Shown here piece after piece: positions 1 through 8,416 of a stretch of DNA of 64,000 nt. Location of the stretch: NCBI GenBank assembly GCA_030424595.1, contig JAUHWG010000037.1:1-64000 (forward strand), given 5' to 3'. A model generated the notes under the pieces. It did no database searches. It was not told the origin of the DNA and was given only the letters and a program-made list of their open reading frames with translations. The position numbers and the translations under genes are program-made. Within the stretch, counting starts at the first letter, position 1. Each line of letters opens with the position of its first letter. The DNA is from Polyangia bacterium (lineage in GTDB: Bacteria; Myxococcota_A; Polyangia; Nannocystales; Nannocystaceae).

Positions 1-178
1 GTACCCTGTCTCTTCAAGCAGCTCAGCTTGACCCGTGGCGAGCACGTGGCATGGGAGGACCCGCGTCCGCGAGGGACCCGCCTCGTCGCCCCTCGCCCGC
101 CCGCCTTCAGCCTCCGAGCTCCGCCCGCCGACAAGCGAGAGGTGAGCGCTCACCCGCACAGATACGGTCGAAGCGCGA

Positions 179-198
179 AACCCCTGTCATCAGGGGTT
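179..198 (-). terminator. Stem-loop downstream of the first minus-strand gene
   Basis: Perfect 8-bp inverted repeat, AACCCCTG and CAGGGGTT, with a TCAT loop. It lies 47 bp past the stop of the minus-strand lipoprotein gene that ends at 245. No T-run follows on either strand, so it is a candidate factor-dependent terminator or 3' end stabiliser rather than a classic intrinsic terminator. The rest of 1-244 shows no supportable gene. Confidence 0.35.
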
Positions 199-244
199 CT
201 ACGCGGGCTTGTAAGGGCACCTCACACCAGCGCTTATTTCAGGC

Positions 245-1525
245 CTAGAAGCTCGTCAGGCTCTCGGCGTTGAGGATCGTCGTCGACAGCGGAACCTCGA
301 CGCCGAGACCACCAGCGTACTCTGGCGCGAGCACAGAGAGCTCACAGAGACCCGACGCGAGGACCCTCGCGGACTTCGCGATGGCTGTACCTCCGCTGGA
401 GCTGTCTCCATCGCCGGGGCCGTCGACGACGACGCAGGTCTCAGGCGTCGCGCCGCTGAGAATGAAGGCGTCAAGCCGCGGCGAGGAGCACAGTCGAGCA
501 CCCCCAGCGCGGATCGCCTTGATCTCCGGGCTTATCGAGTTCGAGGTCCGGGCCCAGCCCTTCGCCCCGTAGGTCTCCCCCGAACGGACCTCCAGACCTC
601 CGCCACCTGCGCCCATCAGCCAGTAGACGAGCTCCACCTCATCAATCATCCCTGGATCGACGAGCTCCAGGACCCCAACATCGCCCACGTTCGAGCGGAT
701 CCGCAGCGACCCCACCCCCGTCGCCACAAGGCCGCCGATCCCGAGCGTCTCATCGCTGAGCTCGAGGCTCGTCTCCGCAGCCGCGAAGACCTCGATCGTG
801 GCCGGCCGCTCCCTGTCGGCGTTCGCCGGGTAGAGCGCTTCACCCGCGAGGTCGACGACATGCACCGCGAGCCCGCTCAGCGCCGCTCCAGGCTCGACGA
901 GGGCGATCGCCTCATCGCGACACCAGAGCGGGAGATCGAGCTCGACCCCCTCGGGACGGCGAACCGTGACCGCAAGATCCAGCTCCACACGGACGAGCGA
1001 GGCCCCTCCCAGGGACTCCGCGCAGGATCCCAAGGCCTCCGCGCTCAGGAGGCCCCGGACGGCGACGACAAAGTCGCCCTCTTCGCTCACGACCAAGCTC
1101 AGCCCGCCAGCGCTCGAGCTCCCCGTGAGCCCTGCCCGGTCAACCGTGACGTCCGTGATCTCGAAGCCACCTTCGAGGCTCGAGCCACAGCCGATGATCC
1201 ACACGCTTGGGAGCGCTGCATCCACGGCGGCAGGGTACTCGTCACCGAGGGCGAGGTCGACGCTCAGAGACCCTCGGAGGGTCGCGCTCGCCTGGTCCTC
1301 CGAGAGCTCCGGTGCGTCGAAGACCGGCGTCAACGCGAAGGAGTCGACCGGCACCATCGGCACGATAAGATGAGCCTCGCTCAGCTCCTCGGTCTCGCCC
1401 GTGTCCGAGGTCGACATCTCGGAGGTCGACCCCGCGGAGGTCGAAACCGCAGGCGCTCCACCACAGCCCACGTGCCCTGCGGAGGAGACCGCGAAGAGCA
1501 ACAAGCCACACATCATCACGCTCAT
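245..1525 (-). CDS. Putative surface lipoprotein, unknown function
   Basis: A 426-residue exported protein starting at the ATG at 1525. The first residues (MSVMMCGLLLFAVSS) form a hydrophobic signal, and HVGC could be a weak lipobox because its -3 residue is His. A short Ser/Thr/Glu linker follows, then a long domain rich in Val, Leu, Gly and acidic residues that looks beta-rich. The frame stays open up to 1894, but that extension is His/Gly/Asp-rich and is the shadow of the Thr-Asp repeat of the next gene, so it was not used. An upstream GTG at 1534 is an alternative start. The 1609-2112 gene precedes it on the same strand by 83 bp, so the two may be cotranscribed. The function is not recognised. 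Confidence 0.6.
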   Translation of the reverse strand: MSVMMCGLLLFAVSSAGHVGCGGAPAVSTSAGSTSEMSTSDTGETEELSEAHLIVPMVPVDSFALTPVFDAPELSEDQASATLRGSLSVDLALGDEYPAAVDAALPSVWIIGCGSSLEGGFEITDVTVDRAGLTGSSSAGGLSLVVSEEGDFVVAVRGLLSAEALGSCAESLGGASLVRVELDLAVTVRRPEGVELDLPLWCRDEAIALVEPGAALSGLAVHVVDLAGEALYPANADRERPATIEVFAAAETSLELSDETLGIGGLVATGVGSLRIRSNVGDVGVLELVDPGMIDEVELVYWLMGAGGGGLEVRSGETYGAKGWARTSNSISPEIKAIRAGGARLCSSPRLDAFILSGATPETCVVVDGPGDGDSSSGGTAIAKSARVLASGLCELSVLAPEYAGGLGVEVPLSTTILNAESLTSF

Positions 1526-1608
1526 CCTTGGCACAGGCACGCTCGCCCGGGAGCTCTTCTTGGGGCCCGCAGAGGCGAGCGGAGAGGATCGCCGAACCAC
1601 ACAGCCCT

Positions 1609-2112
1609 CTACGTCGTGCCCGTGTCGGTGTCCGCGTCCGTATCCGTGCCAGCCCCCGTGTCCGTGCCCGTACCCGTGTCGGTGCCAGTCCCGGTATCGG
1701 TGCCAGTGTCCGTGTCCGTGTCCGTGTCCGTGTCCGTGTCCGTCCCCGTGTCGGTGTCGGTGTCTGTGTCCGTATCCGTCCCCGTATCCGTCCCCGTGGC
1801 CGTATCCGTCCCCGTGCCCGTGTCCGTCCCCGTGCTGGTCGTCGTCCCCTCGTCTGTACCCACCGTGCTCTCCTCGCCGGTCACGGGGCCCCACGACTCC
1901 GTCATCTCGGGCGCCGCGTAGGACAGCGCACCGTAGTCGGGATCATCGTCCGTCGTGCCGCCGCTGCAGCTGGTGTTGGCGACCGTCAGGGCTAGCCCGA
2001 CCGCGAGCACCCAAGCGGGAGGCCTCGCCGCTGGATGGCGGTTGGCCCCGCAGAAGGGACACGCATCCTGTCGAATGTGGCGCGAGCAGCGAGAGCAGGG
2101 TCGAAGTGCCAT
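1609..2112 (-). CDS. Zinc-ribbon protein with membrane/lipobox segment and Thr-Asp repeat tail
   Basis: A 167-residue protein in three parts. Residues 6-21 carry a CxxC...CxxC zinc ribbon (C6, C9, C18, C21; RPCSRC and CPFCG). Residues about 35-52 are hydrophobic and end in a Cys (LALTVANTSC). The last 80 residues are almost only Thr, Asp and Gly. The start at 2112 is preferred because GGAGG lies 5 nt upstream; an in-frame ATG at 2124 lacks this. An N-terminal zinc ribbon before an export segment recalls small surface proteins of myxobacteria, but no function is assigned. It is divergent from a radical SAM/SPASM maturase 124 bp away, so a substrate relationship is possible (inference only). 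A TTGACG box at 2151-2146 could be its -35. Confidence 0.65.
   Translation of the reverse strand: MALRPCSRCSRHIRQDACPFCGANRHPAARPPAWVLAVGLALTVANTSCSGGTTDDDPDYGALSYAAPEMTESWGPVTGEESTVGTDEGTTTSTGTDTGTGTDTATGTDTGTDTDTDTDTDTGTDTDTDTDTDTDTGTDTGTGTDTGTGTDTGAGTDTDADTDTGTT
1612..1848. repeat. Hexanucleotide-based repeat encoding Thr-Asp/Thr-Gly tail
   Basis: Imperfect tandem hexamers such as CGTGTC and CGTATC on the plus strand, encoding Thr-Asp and Thr-Gly dipeptides at the C-terminus of the minus-strand zinc-ribbon protein. The period is a multiple of 3, so copy-number change would lengthen or shorten the tail without a frameshift. The repeat opens most other reading frames and creates false ORFs on both strands. 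Confidence 0.85.
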
Positions 2113-2236
2113 GAAGACCTCCATTACGCACCTTCGCGGTGGTCACGTCAAGGGGCCAACCCCGCACGGGATCGCGCGGCAGACCTCGTTCGGCGAGCGG
2201 CTAGTCGCCCGCGACCGCCGGTGATATTCGTAGGCG

Positions 2237-3589
2237 ATGGGCCTCAAGGACGTGCGTCGCAGATTGCCGATCGTCACGGACCTGCCGGCTCCCAGCTCGC
2301 GAGCGGCGTTCCATGCCCCGCCAGGAGCAGTGCCGCGACCTGGCCTCGCGGTCTGGGAGTTCACCTTGGCCTGCGACCAAAAGTGCATCCACTGCGGTCC
2401 CCGGGCCGGTCAACGGCGCCCGCAAGAACTCAGCACCGAAGAGGCGCTGCGCCTCGTCCACGAGCTCGCCGCGGCCGGCGTCGGTGAGGTCGTGCTCATC
2501 GGCGGCGAGGCCTACCTGCGCGACGACTTCATCCTGGTGATCCGGGCGATCCGCGAGGCCGGCATGGACGCGACGATGACGACCGGCGGCTACAACCTCC
2601 GGCCCGACCGCGCTGAGGCGATGGCCGAGGCCGGGATCCGCAGCGTCTCGGTCTCGATCGACGGGCTCGAGCGCAGCCATGATCATGTCCGCGCCACCGC
2701 AAATAGCTGGAAGCGTGCCTTCTCCGCGCTCCGAAACCTCCGCGAGGCGGGCCTCGGGATCTCCGTCAACACGCAGATCAACGCGCTCACCCGCAGCGAG
2801 CTACCCGAGCTCCTAGAGCTCCTCGCGGTCGAGGGCATCCACTCCTGGCAGCTGCAGATCACCGTCGCCCACGGAAATGCGGCCGATCACCCCGAGCTGC
2901 TCCTCCAGCCCTACATGCTCCTCGAGCTCTTTGAGACGCTCGATCATCTGATGACGCGGGCCGCAGCCCTCGGGATCCGGATCTGGCCGGCGAACTCGCT
3001 GGGATACTTCGGCCCCCTCGAGGGCCGGCTCCGCGGTCATCAGAAGCGATCGACGGGTCACTGGAACGGATGCGAGGCGGCCAAGATCGGGCTCGGCATT
3101 GAGAGCGACGGGACGATCAAGAGCTGCCCAAGCCTCGGCGGTCCGACGAACACCGGCGGTCGTTTTCCGGAGCGACCCTTCGCCGAGATCTGGGCCGGGG
3201 CCCCGCGCTTTCACGACATGCGCGAGAGGACAGTCGAGGATCTCTGGGGCTACTGCCGCGGCTGCTACTACGCGGACCCCTGCCTCGCGGGCTGTACCGC
3301 GGTCTCCGAGCCGCTCTTCGGCCGCCCGGGCAACAACCCCTATTGCCACCACCGGGCGCTCGAGATGGACCGTCACGGCCTCCGTGAGAGGGTCGAGCAG
3401 GTCGCGAGCGCGCCCCAGACGGGGTTTGGGACCGGCCTCTTCCGCCTCGTCCGCGAGCCCAAGGACCCGATCGAGCGGAGCCGCCGCGGACCGGTCGCGA
3501 TCGAGGAAGCGCGGAGCTCCCGACTCCTGGACCCGCGGGGCCCGGGACGACCCCTCGACGTCGCCATCGTCAGCGGTGACGAGCACTGA
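2237..3589 (+). CDS. Radical SAM/SPASM domain maturase
   Basis: A 450-residue radical SAM enzyme. Residues 46-53 hold the cluster motif CDQKCIHC (C46, C50, C53), followed by a GGEAYLRDD segment at the usual SAM-binding position. A C-terminal SPASM-type region (about 275-395) has extra cysteines for auxiliary Fe-S clusters, including KSCPS, GYCRGCYYADPC and the closing CxH of YCHHR. Such enzymes usually modify ribosomally made peptides or proteins or install cofactors; the substrate cannot be read from sequence. It is divergent from the zinc-ribbon/Thr-Asp-tail gene, which is a candidate partner by position only. The start ATG at 2237 has no strong ribosome-binding site. The family is certain, the reaction unknown. 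Confidence 0.85.
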   Translation: MGLKDVRRRLPIVTDLPAPSSRAAFHAPPGAVPRPGLAVWEFTLACDQKCIHCGPRAGQRRPQELSTEEALRLVHELAAAGVGEVVLIGGEAYLRDDFILVIRAIREAGMDATMTTGGYNLRPDRAEAMAEAGIRSVSVSIDGLERSHDHVRATANSWKRAFSALRNLREAGLGISVNTQINALTRSELPELLELLAVEGIHSWQLQITVAHGNAADHPELLLQPYMLLELFETLDHLMTRAAALGIRIWPANSLGYFGPLEGRLRGHQKRSTGHWNGCEAAKIGLGIESDGTIKSCPSLGGPTNTGGRFPERPFAEIWAGAPRFHDMRERTVEDLWGYCRGCYYADPCLAGCTAVSEPLFGRPGNNPYCHHRALEMDRHGLRERVEQVASAPQTGFGTGLFRLVREPKDPIERSRRGPVAIEEARSSRLLDPRGPGRPLDVAIVSGDEH

Positions 3590-3614
3590 TCGCGCGATTA
3601 TGGCCACGGGCTGC

Positions 3615-3620
3615 TAGGAT
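3615..3620 (+). promoter_or_regulatory. Candidate -10 box, near-leaderless start
   Basis: TAGGAT lies 5 nt before the ATG at 3626, and no ribosome-binding site lies between. No good -35 is visible at the right distance, so this rests on similarity to the other TAnnnT boxes of the window. Confidence 0.3.
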
Positions 3621-3625
3621 GGGGC

Positions 3626-4018
3626 ATGCCCTCCGCCGCCGACGCGCTCGATCACCTGCGCCAGATCGTCTCTCCATGGCCCGAGGTCGATGAGCGTGTG
3701 TCCCACGGATCGCCGACCTTCTGGGGCGGCAAGAAGACATTCTGCAACTTCCACGAGTCGACCGAGAAGTACGGCGGCCGTGCCATCTGGATCAAGGCGA
3801 CGATCGCCGCCCAGCAGGACCTCGTCGAGAACGCCCCAGAGCGCTTCTTCGTCCCGCCTTACGTGGGTGTCCGCGGTTGGGTCGCGGTCCGCGTCGACGA
3901 GGGCGTCGACTGGGCGCTCGTCGAACAGCTCCTCGAGGACGCCTACCGATCGGTCGCCCCCAAGCGAGCGCTCGCAGCCCTCGACGCGATGCACCAGCGA
4001 GGGCCGAGCGGTGCGTGA
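3626..4018 (+). CDS. MmcQ/YjbR family protein
   Basis: A 130-residue protein of full family length. It has the usual start of the family (an alpha-helix, then WPEVDERVSHGSPTFWGGKK), a central strand GGRAIWIKA, and the late motif FFVPPYVGVRGWVAVRVDE followed by a C-terminal helix. YjbR-like proteins have a small double-wing fold and are often called DNA-binding, but most have no proven role. It follows the radical SAM gene by 36 bp and could be read with it, though a -10-like TAGGAT just upstream suggests its own near-leaderless transcript. No link to the neighbours can be inferred. Confidence 0.85.
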   Translation: MPSAADALDHLRQIVSPWPEVDERVSHGSPTFWGGKKTFCNFHESTEKYGGRAIWIKATIAAQQDLVENAPERFFVPPYVGVRGWVAVRVDEGVDWALVEQLLEDAYRSVAPKRALAALDAMHQRGPSGA

Positions 4019-4121
4019 GTCCGTCAGCGAAGGGGCTCGCTCGATCTCTCATCGCCGCACCCCTCCAGGCCGCTCCGCTCGTCCGCGTGGCGAGCCCTCG
4101 ACCCCCGCAGCGGCGCCGCCG

Positions 4122-4150
4122 TTGACCTCCCTGCGCCGCTGCACTACAAG
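4122..4150 (+). promoter_or_regulatory. Sigma70-type promoter for the SWIM-ankyrin gene
   Basis: TTGACC (4122-4127), a 17-bp spacer and TACAAG (4145-4150). The predicted start of transcription falls at about the ATG at 4159, and there is no ribosome-binding site, so the message would be leaderless or nearly so. Confidence 0.5.
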
Positions 4151-4158
4151 CCACGGCG

Positions 4159-6084
4159 ATGCCTGACCTGCTGGATGGAACGACCGTTGAAGTCTCAGGC
4201 TCCACCGGCCGACGCTACGTCCTGGAGCGCCGCGGCGACGTCATCAGCTGCACCTGCCCTGCGTGGAGAAACCAACGTCTGCCGCTGGAGCGCCGCAGCT
4301 GCAAACACCTCCGAGCCCACCTCGGGGAGAACGCAGAGGCTGCGCGGGTCGGCGCCCCTGCGCTGCGACGGCCGAGGTGGTCGACAGCGAACATCGTCGC
4401 TGAAGCGCCCTATGTCCGACTCCGGCGACGGGCCGCCCTCGCCGACACGCTCGCGCGGGCAGAGGCGGTCGAGGAGCACATGCGCGTCGTCTACGGCATG
4501 CCCTTGCCGCGACACCTCGCCTACGCGATCGGGTTTTGGGAGGGCCTCACGGCGGTCGAGCGCGAGGAGGCCTGGGCCTACCTCGGCACCGGACCCTGCG
4601 GCGTGAGCGAGTGGTACGCCGCGGATGGCCTCCACCTCCGCCGCATCGACGAGCTCGATGAACGCCTCCACTACCGCTTCCGCGCAGATCCGCCGGAGTT
4701 CGTCTCGGTCTTCGGGGGCAACTCCGACGGCAGTCATTGGGGCCTCTGGTACGACGACCCGGGGGCGCTCCCGCGGGAGATCGCCCACAATTGGGCCCGT
4801 GACTCCGCAGAGACCAGCTCCTGTGGCCCGACCCTCCTAAGCGCCCTGCGGGAGGCGCTCGAGCAGGCCGCCGCCGAGCCCGACTGGACCCACGCCCGCG
4901 CGATCCTAGGCTGGATGCACGAGGTCCACGCCCAGGAGTGGGACGCCTACGCCGAGGCGCAGATCGAGGCGCCCCCGGTCCGGACCCATGCGGCCATCGG
5001 CGGGATGGACCCGCTCGTTCCCGGGGTCGACCTGCCGCATGATCTGACGGTCGGTCACGAGAGGCGCTACGAGGCCTATCGCGCCGGCGATCCCGAGGTC
5101 TTGGCGTGGATCGAGCGGGCTCGTCAGGAGCTCGCCGCAGGCTCTCCGCTCCGCGCCCTCTTCCTCGGGCGCGAGCTCCACTGGATGGACGCTGATCCCT
5201 GGCGCCAGGCCTGCACCGAGCTCCTGGTCGGCGCCTACGATGCGCTGGGCCGGGGCCCTCTCGCCCGGATCACCGAGGTTCACCACAGCCACCGCGACCT
5301 CCGATCGGTCGGCGTCTACCTCTCCGCCGGACACCTGCGCCCGCTGGCGGCGGCGGCCTACCGGGACGAACTCGCGACGGTCGAGGAGCTGCTCGCAGAG
5401 GAGCCCGGACGCGAGGCGATCATCGACGCCTTCGCCGCCGTGAAGAGCATCCCCGTCGCGACCCGACTCCTCGAGGCGGATCCGAGCGTCGCCGAGGCGG
5501 CCACCGTCCAGGTCATCACCGCCTACGCTCGAGAGAAGGCCTACGATCCTGCGGCTGCGGCCGAGCGAGGATTCCCCCTTGTCAGCCATCTCCTGACCGC
5601 CGGAGGAGCTCGGGGCGAGGGTCTCTTCGCCGCCCTCAGCCTCGGCGACCCGGACCTCTCCACCCTCCTCGGCGCGCACGTCGACGTCCACGCGGTCGAC
5701 CGCTTCGGCGCGTCGCCGCTGCACATGGCGGCGGCCTTCGCTGACCTGACGCTGACCGTCGCATGCCTAGGCCGCGGCGCGGACCCTGATCTTCGGGACA
5801 GCGAAGGGCGGCGACCGCTGGACCTGGCGATGGACGCCTGGAGCCGCCGGATCACCACGGCAGCGGCCGTGATCAAGGCGCTCAAGGACGCTGTCCAGCC
5901 TCGCGAGCGCCCGAGCGCGGATCCCTTCGCGATCGACTCTCGGGTCTCCCACGCGAAATTTGGGCTCGGGACGATCTGCGAGGCGGCAGGGGACAAGCTC
6001 ACGGTCGAGTTCGACACCGCCGGCGAGAAGCGACTGCTCAAGCGCTTCGTCACCTCGGTCCAAGGCGACGACTCGGCGCCCTAG
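4159..6084 (+). CDS. SWIM zinc-finger, ankyrin and UvrD-tail (Tudor-like) fusion protein
   Basis: A 641-residue multidomain protein. Residues 31-50 form a SWIM zinc finger (CTCPAW, then CKHL: C31, C33, C48, H50), a module known for DNA, RNA or protein contacts. The middle (about 70-450) is an uncharacterised helical region. Residues about 450-570 hold ankyrin-like units, for example GASPLHMAAAFADL and GADPDLRDSEGRRPLDLAM. The C-terminus (about 597-640: HAKFGLGTICEAAGDKL, then VEFDTAGEKRL) closely resembles the small Tudor-like domain at the end of PcrA/UvrD helicases, here without any helicase. The combination suggests an adaptor that links nucleic acid or transcription machinery to a protein partner; that is inference. 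Start from the promoter at 4122-4150. Confidence 0.75.
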   Translation: MPDLLDGTTVEVSGSTGRRYVLERRGDVISCTCPAWRNQRLPLERRSCKHLRAHLGENAEAARVGAPALRRPRWSTANIVAEAPYVRLRRRAALADTLARAEAVEEHMRVVYGMPLPRHLAYAIGFWEGLTAVEREEAWAYLGTGPCGVSEWYAADGLHLRRIDELDERLHYRFRADPPEFVSVFGGNSDGSHWGLWYDDPGALPREIAHNWARDSAETSSCGPTLLSALREALEQAAAEPDWTHARAILGWMHEVHAQEWDAYAEAQIEAPPVRTHAAIGGMDPLVPGVDLPHDLTVGHERRYEAYRAGDPEVLAWIERARQELAAGSPLRALFLGRELHWMDADPWRQACTELLVGAYDALGRGPLARITEVHHSHRDLRSVGVYLSAGHLRPLAAAAYRDELATVEELLAEEPGREAIIDAFAAVKSIPVATRLLEADPSVAEAATVQVITAYAREKAYDPAAAAERGFPLVSHLLTAGGARGEGLFAALSLGDPDLSTLLGAHVDVHAVDRFGASPLHMAAAFADLTLTVACLGRGADPDLRDSEGRRPLDLAMDAWSRRITTAAAVIKALKDAVQPRERPSADPFAIDSRVSHAKFGLGTICEAAGDKLTVEFDTAGEKRLLKRFVTSVQGDDSAP

Positions 6085-6156
6085 TCGACTCGGCGCCCTA
6101 GGAGCCCCTCGGACAGACACAGCGGGTGAGGCGAGAGCAGCTGAGGCGAGAGCAGC
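6069..6156. repeat. Two short tandem duplications at and after the SWIM gene stop
   Basis: A 16-bp unit CGACTCGGCGCCCTAG occurs at 6069-6084 and again at 6086-6101; the first copy contains the stop codon of the SWIM gene. A 15-bp unit TGAGGCGAGAGCAGC is tandemly duplicated at 6127-6141 and 6142-6156. Both look like replication-slippage duplications. Confidence 0.8.
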
Positions 6157-6170
6157 TGAGGCTGCTCCCA

Positions 6171-6199
6171 GGCTGCTAGCAGCCGCTGTACCGGCTGCT
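6171..6199. terminator. Hairpin between convergent genes
   Basis: Overlapping inverted repeats: GGCTGCTAGCAGCC (6171-6184), and an 8-bp stem AGCAGCCG/CGGCTGCT with a 6-nt loop (6178-6199). Lying between the stops of the convergent SWIM (6084) and DUF4215 (6272) genes, it could end transcripts from both sides. There is no T-run. Confidence 0.4.
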
Positions 6200-6271
6200 A
6201 TGCGAGGTCTGGCGGAGCCGAGATGGATGACGAGCGCGAGCGCGAGCACACGCGACGTTGGCCGCGGTCCT

Positions 6272-7213
6272 CTAGCGCTTCGCCGTGATCGGGAAGGTCT
6301 GACCGACACAGGGTGTGCCGAACTGCCCGTTGAAACAGGAGCAATCCTCCCCCGTGAAGGTGATCTCGTAGGTGCCGGTCCAGGTGTTCGCGTCGTCAAA
6401 CGAGCCCGCGACCGCGTAGCCCTCTGTGCACCCGCCAGGGATCATCCCCTGGTTGCTAAAGTCGCCGTCTGGACAGGTCGTCGCGGCGCCGGTCATCGGG
6501 ATCGGGTTCGACGGGCTCGACGCGATCGTAGCGCCGTCGCCGGAGAGGAGGAAGGCGTTGACGTTGACCGTCACGAGCCCGTTGCAGCATGTGTACGCCA
6601 CCGGAGGCCCCTGGATCGTGTAGGTCCCGTCGGGATCGCAAGGCTCGCTCATGCAGGCCGCGTCACAGCCGTCCCCCGCCTCCGTGTTTCCGTCGTCGCA
6701 CTCCTCACCGTCGTCGACGTTGCCATCGCCACACATCGCACAACCCGAGCTGTCGTGCATGCAGGTGCCGAGACAGCCGAGCTGCCCGCCGCTGAAGCCC
6801 AGGGTCGCGCAGCTCTCTCCCCCGAGCTCCGCGCCATCGCACTCCTCGACGCCGGTCTGGAGGATCCCGTCACCGCAGACAGCGGTCAGGCACTGCGACG
6901 TACAGGCGTCATCATCGTCGAGGTTGCCGTCGTCGCACTCCTCGCCATCATCGACACTGCCGTCGCCGCACTCCCCCACCGGTGTGCCCGTCGTCGTGGT
7001 CACCGCCGTCGAGCCCGCGCTGACCCCCCCGCTCGTCGTCGTCTCCGAGGTCGTGCTCGTCGTCGTCTCCGCGACCGTGCTCGTCCCGGTGGCCGAGCTC
7101 CCGGAGAGCGAAGCGCTCTCGCTCCCAGTCCCAACGTCTTCGCCAGAGCATGCGCCCAGCGCCATCGAGACGAGCCATACGAGAGACCGATGATCGAGCC
7201 AGCGAACATGCAT
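6272..7213 (-). CDS. DUF4215 Cys-rich repeat lipoprotein
   Basis: A 313-residue secreted lipoprotein. The ATG at 7213 gives a signal peptide ending in the good lipobox LGAC; the frame is open to 7378 but that extension has no signal character. A Ser/Thr/Gly linker follows, then Cys-rich repeats of the DUF4215 type (CGDGSVDDGEECDDGN, CGDGILQTGVEECDG, CGDGNVDDGEECDDGN). The acidic DxGEECDDGN core is thought to bind calcium in related repeats. The last 120 residues (CDPDGTYTIQ to FPITAKR) form a small Cys-containing beta domain. DUF4215 repeats are typical of large myxobacterial surface proteins; a role in surface attachment or calcium binding is plausible but unproven. Confidence 0.8.
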   Translation of the reverse strand: MHVRWLDHRSLVWLVSMALGACSGEDVGTGSESASLSGSSATGTSTVAETTTSTTSETTTSGGVSAGSTAVTTTTGTPVGECGDGSVDDGEECDDGNLDDDDACTSQCLTAVCGDGILQTGVEECDGAELGGESCATLGFSGGQLGCLGTCMHDSSGCAMCGDGNVDDGEECDDGNTEAGDGCDAACMSEPCDPDGTYTIQGPPVAYTCCNGLVTVNVNAFLLSGDGATIASSPSNPIPMTGAATTCPDGDFSNQGMIPGGCTEGYAVAGSFDDANTWTGTYEITFTGEDCSCFNGQFGTPCVGQTFPITAKR

Positions 7214-7616
7214 GGCACGATGAGAAGCCGTTTTCTCTGCGGACGCAAGCTGCTCGGACAGGAGCGACGCAACCGACCGCGCGATCACGCGCAGGACCAC
7301 CCCGCCGGCTGCGCGCGATACGAACCGAGAACGCCGGATCGTCGGCCGTATCACCCTGGAGCCCGAGAGGACGTGCAAGCTGGGATGCAGATCCCTCTCC
7401 CACGCTCAGCGGGCCCAACTGCGTCCACACAGCAGGGCCCGACCGGCTCATCGTAGGTTGTCTTGTGGAGGCGCGCACCCTCCCCGGTGCTCCGCCCTCC
7501 CGGCGCTCCGCATCAGGCCGACGCGGTCAACGGCTGGGCAAGGGCGCGATGTCGCTGTGACCTCTTCGGCCGCTCCGCGCACCGACATGCGCTCGTCGCA
7601 CCGTCGTCGCCGATCG

Positions 7617-8081
7617 CTAGATCATCGGCCGGGACTGGATCTCAGGCACTCGCGCGATCATCCCGTCGAGCGTGTTCATGTGTCGCGCACAGCGAGAGCG
7701 AAGCGCGGCGAGCTCGACGAAGAGGGCGTCGCTGAGGCCGTCGCCCTTGAGCAGAGCGTCGTAGCCATCGACACCGATAGACTCGCCGCGACGCAGGATC
7801 TGGAGCGGGAGTTCGTCGTTGATGATCGTCGCCACGCGCTCCACCGCGCTGGCGACGGTCCCCCAAGCGCCCGACCCCTCAGGGAGTACGCGTCCCTGCT
7901 CGCGGAGGGTCTCTCGGAGGCGGAGCGTCGCGTCGAGGTGCTCGCGGTACATCCTCCGCAGCTCTGCCTCTTCGGGCTGGTCCTCGTACTTCTTGAGGGC
8001 CTTTTCATAGGATTCGATCGCCGCGATCTCGCCGCGATACTGTTCAGTGAGACTGTCTAGTATTTCTTCTGTCATCTTCAT
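7617..8081 (-). CDS. DUF2383 (PA2169-type) four-helix-bundle protein
   Basis: A 154-residue, mostly helical protein that matches the ferritin-like DUF2383 family: helix 1 SLTEQYRGEIAAIESYEKAL, helix 2 EEAELRRMYREHLDATLRLRE, then two C-terminal helices ending in a conserved-looking RHMNTLDGMIARVPEI. Family members are small cytoplasmic proteins often linked to stress; metal binding and exact function are unknown. A promoter (8118-8146) and an AGGAG about 14 nt upstream support expression from the ATG at 8081; an ATG at 8075 is an alternative start. Confidence 0.75.
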   Translation of the reverse strand: MKMTEEILDSLTEQYRGEIAAIESYEKALKKYEDQPEEAELRRMYREHLDATLRLRETLREQGRVLPEGSGAWGTVASAVERVATIINDELPLQILRRGESIGVDGYDALLKGDGLSDALFVELAALRSRCARHMNTLDGMIARVPEIQSRPMI

Positions 8082-8117
8082 CGTGTTTATGGTGACTCCT
8101 TTCGTGAGTTCTCAAGA

Positions 8118-8146
8118 ACCCTAACACACCCCTGATATTTCGTCAA
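8118..8146 (-). promoter_or_regulatory. Sigma70-type promoter for the DUF2383 gene
   Basis: On the minus strand: TTGACG (8146-8141), a 17-bp spacer and TAGGGT (8123-8118). Transcription would start near 8111, leaving a leader of about 30 nt that contains AGGAG. A small inverted repeat GTTCT/AGAAC lies just past the -10. Confidence 0.5.
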
Positions 8147-8416
8147 GCAGCGGACAAATGCATGGTCGACCCCGGGACTCCAAACACTGACGATAGGACC
8201 TCCCCGCCACGTTCAAATCATCACACTTAGGAGTGCGAGTATGCGAGTCGAACATCACGTGATTCGTCGGACCTGCCCCGCCGATGAGTTCGACCGTTGC
8301 GGTACACCGCCCCGACCAGCGCATCCTTTGATGACGGATTCTCTCACCGCTGACGACACATCTCCGAGCGAGATATCCCCGCCCCGGGCGGCACATGGAC
8401 TATCTTCGACCCAGCC
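8147..8416. other. Divergent intergenic region, lower G+C
   Basis: The space between the DUF2383 promoter and trkH is visibly less G+C-rich than its surroundings. It has a 10-bp palindrome ATCACGTGAT at 8254-8263 and TATCTT at 8401-8406, 10 nt before the trkH ATG. Small open frames here (for example minus strand 8396-8121) show no recognisable protein features. Confidence 0.4.

Noticed and set aside
1526..1894. His-Gly-Asp-rich N-terminal extension of the first lipoprotein.
   Set aside because: It is the Thr-Asp repeat of the neighbouring gene read in another frame; a signal-peptide-like start lies at 1525.
2123..2151. Promoter TTGACG-N17-CGTAAT for the zinc-ribbon gene.
   Set aside because: It would put the transcript start inside or past the strong GGAGG ribosome-binding site, so the -10 assignment conflicts with the translation signal.
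8121..8396. A 91-codon minus-strand frame between the DUF2383 gene and trkH.
   Set aside because: No ribosome-binding site, no recognisable fold, and it runs over the DUF2383 promoter.
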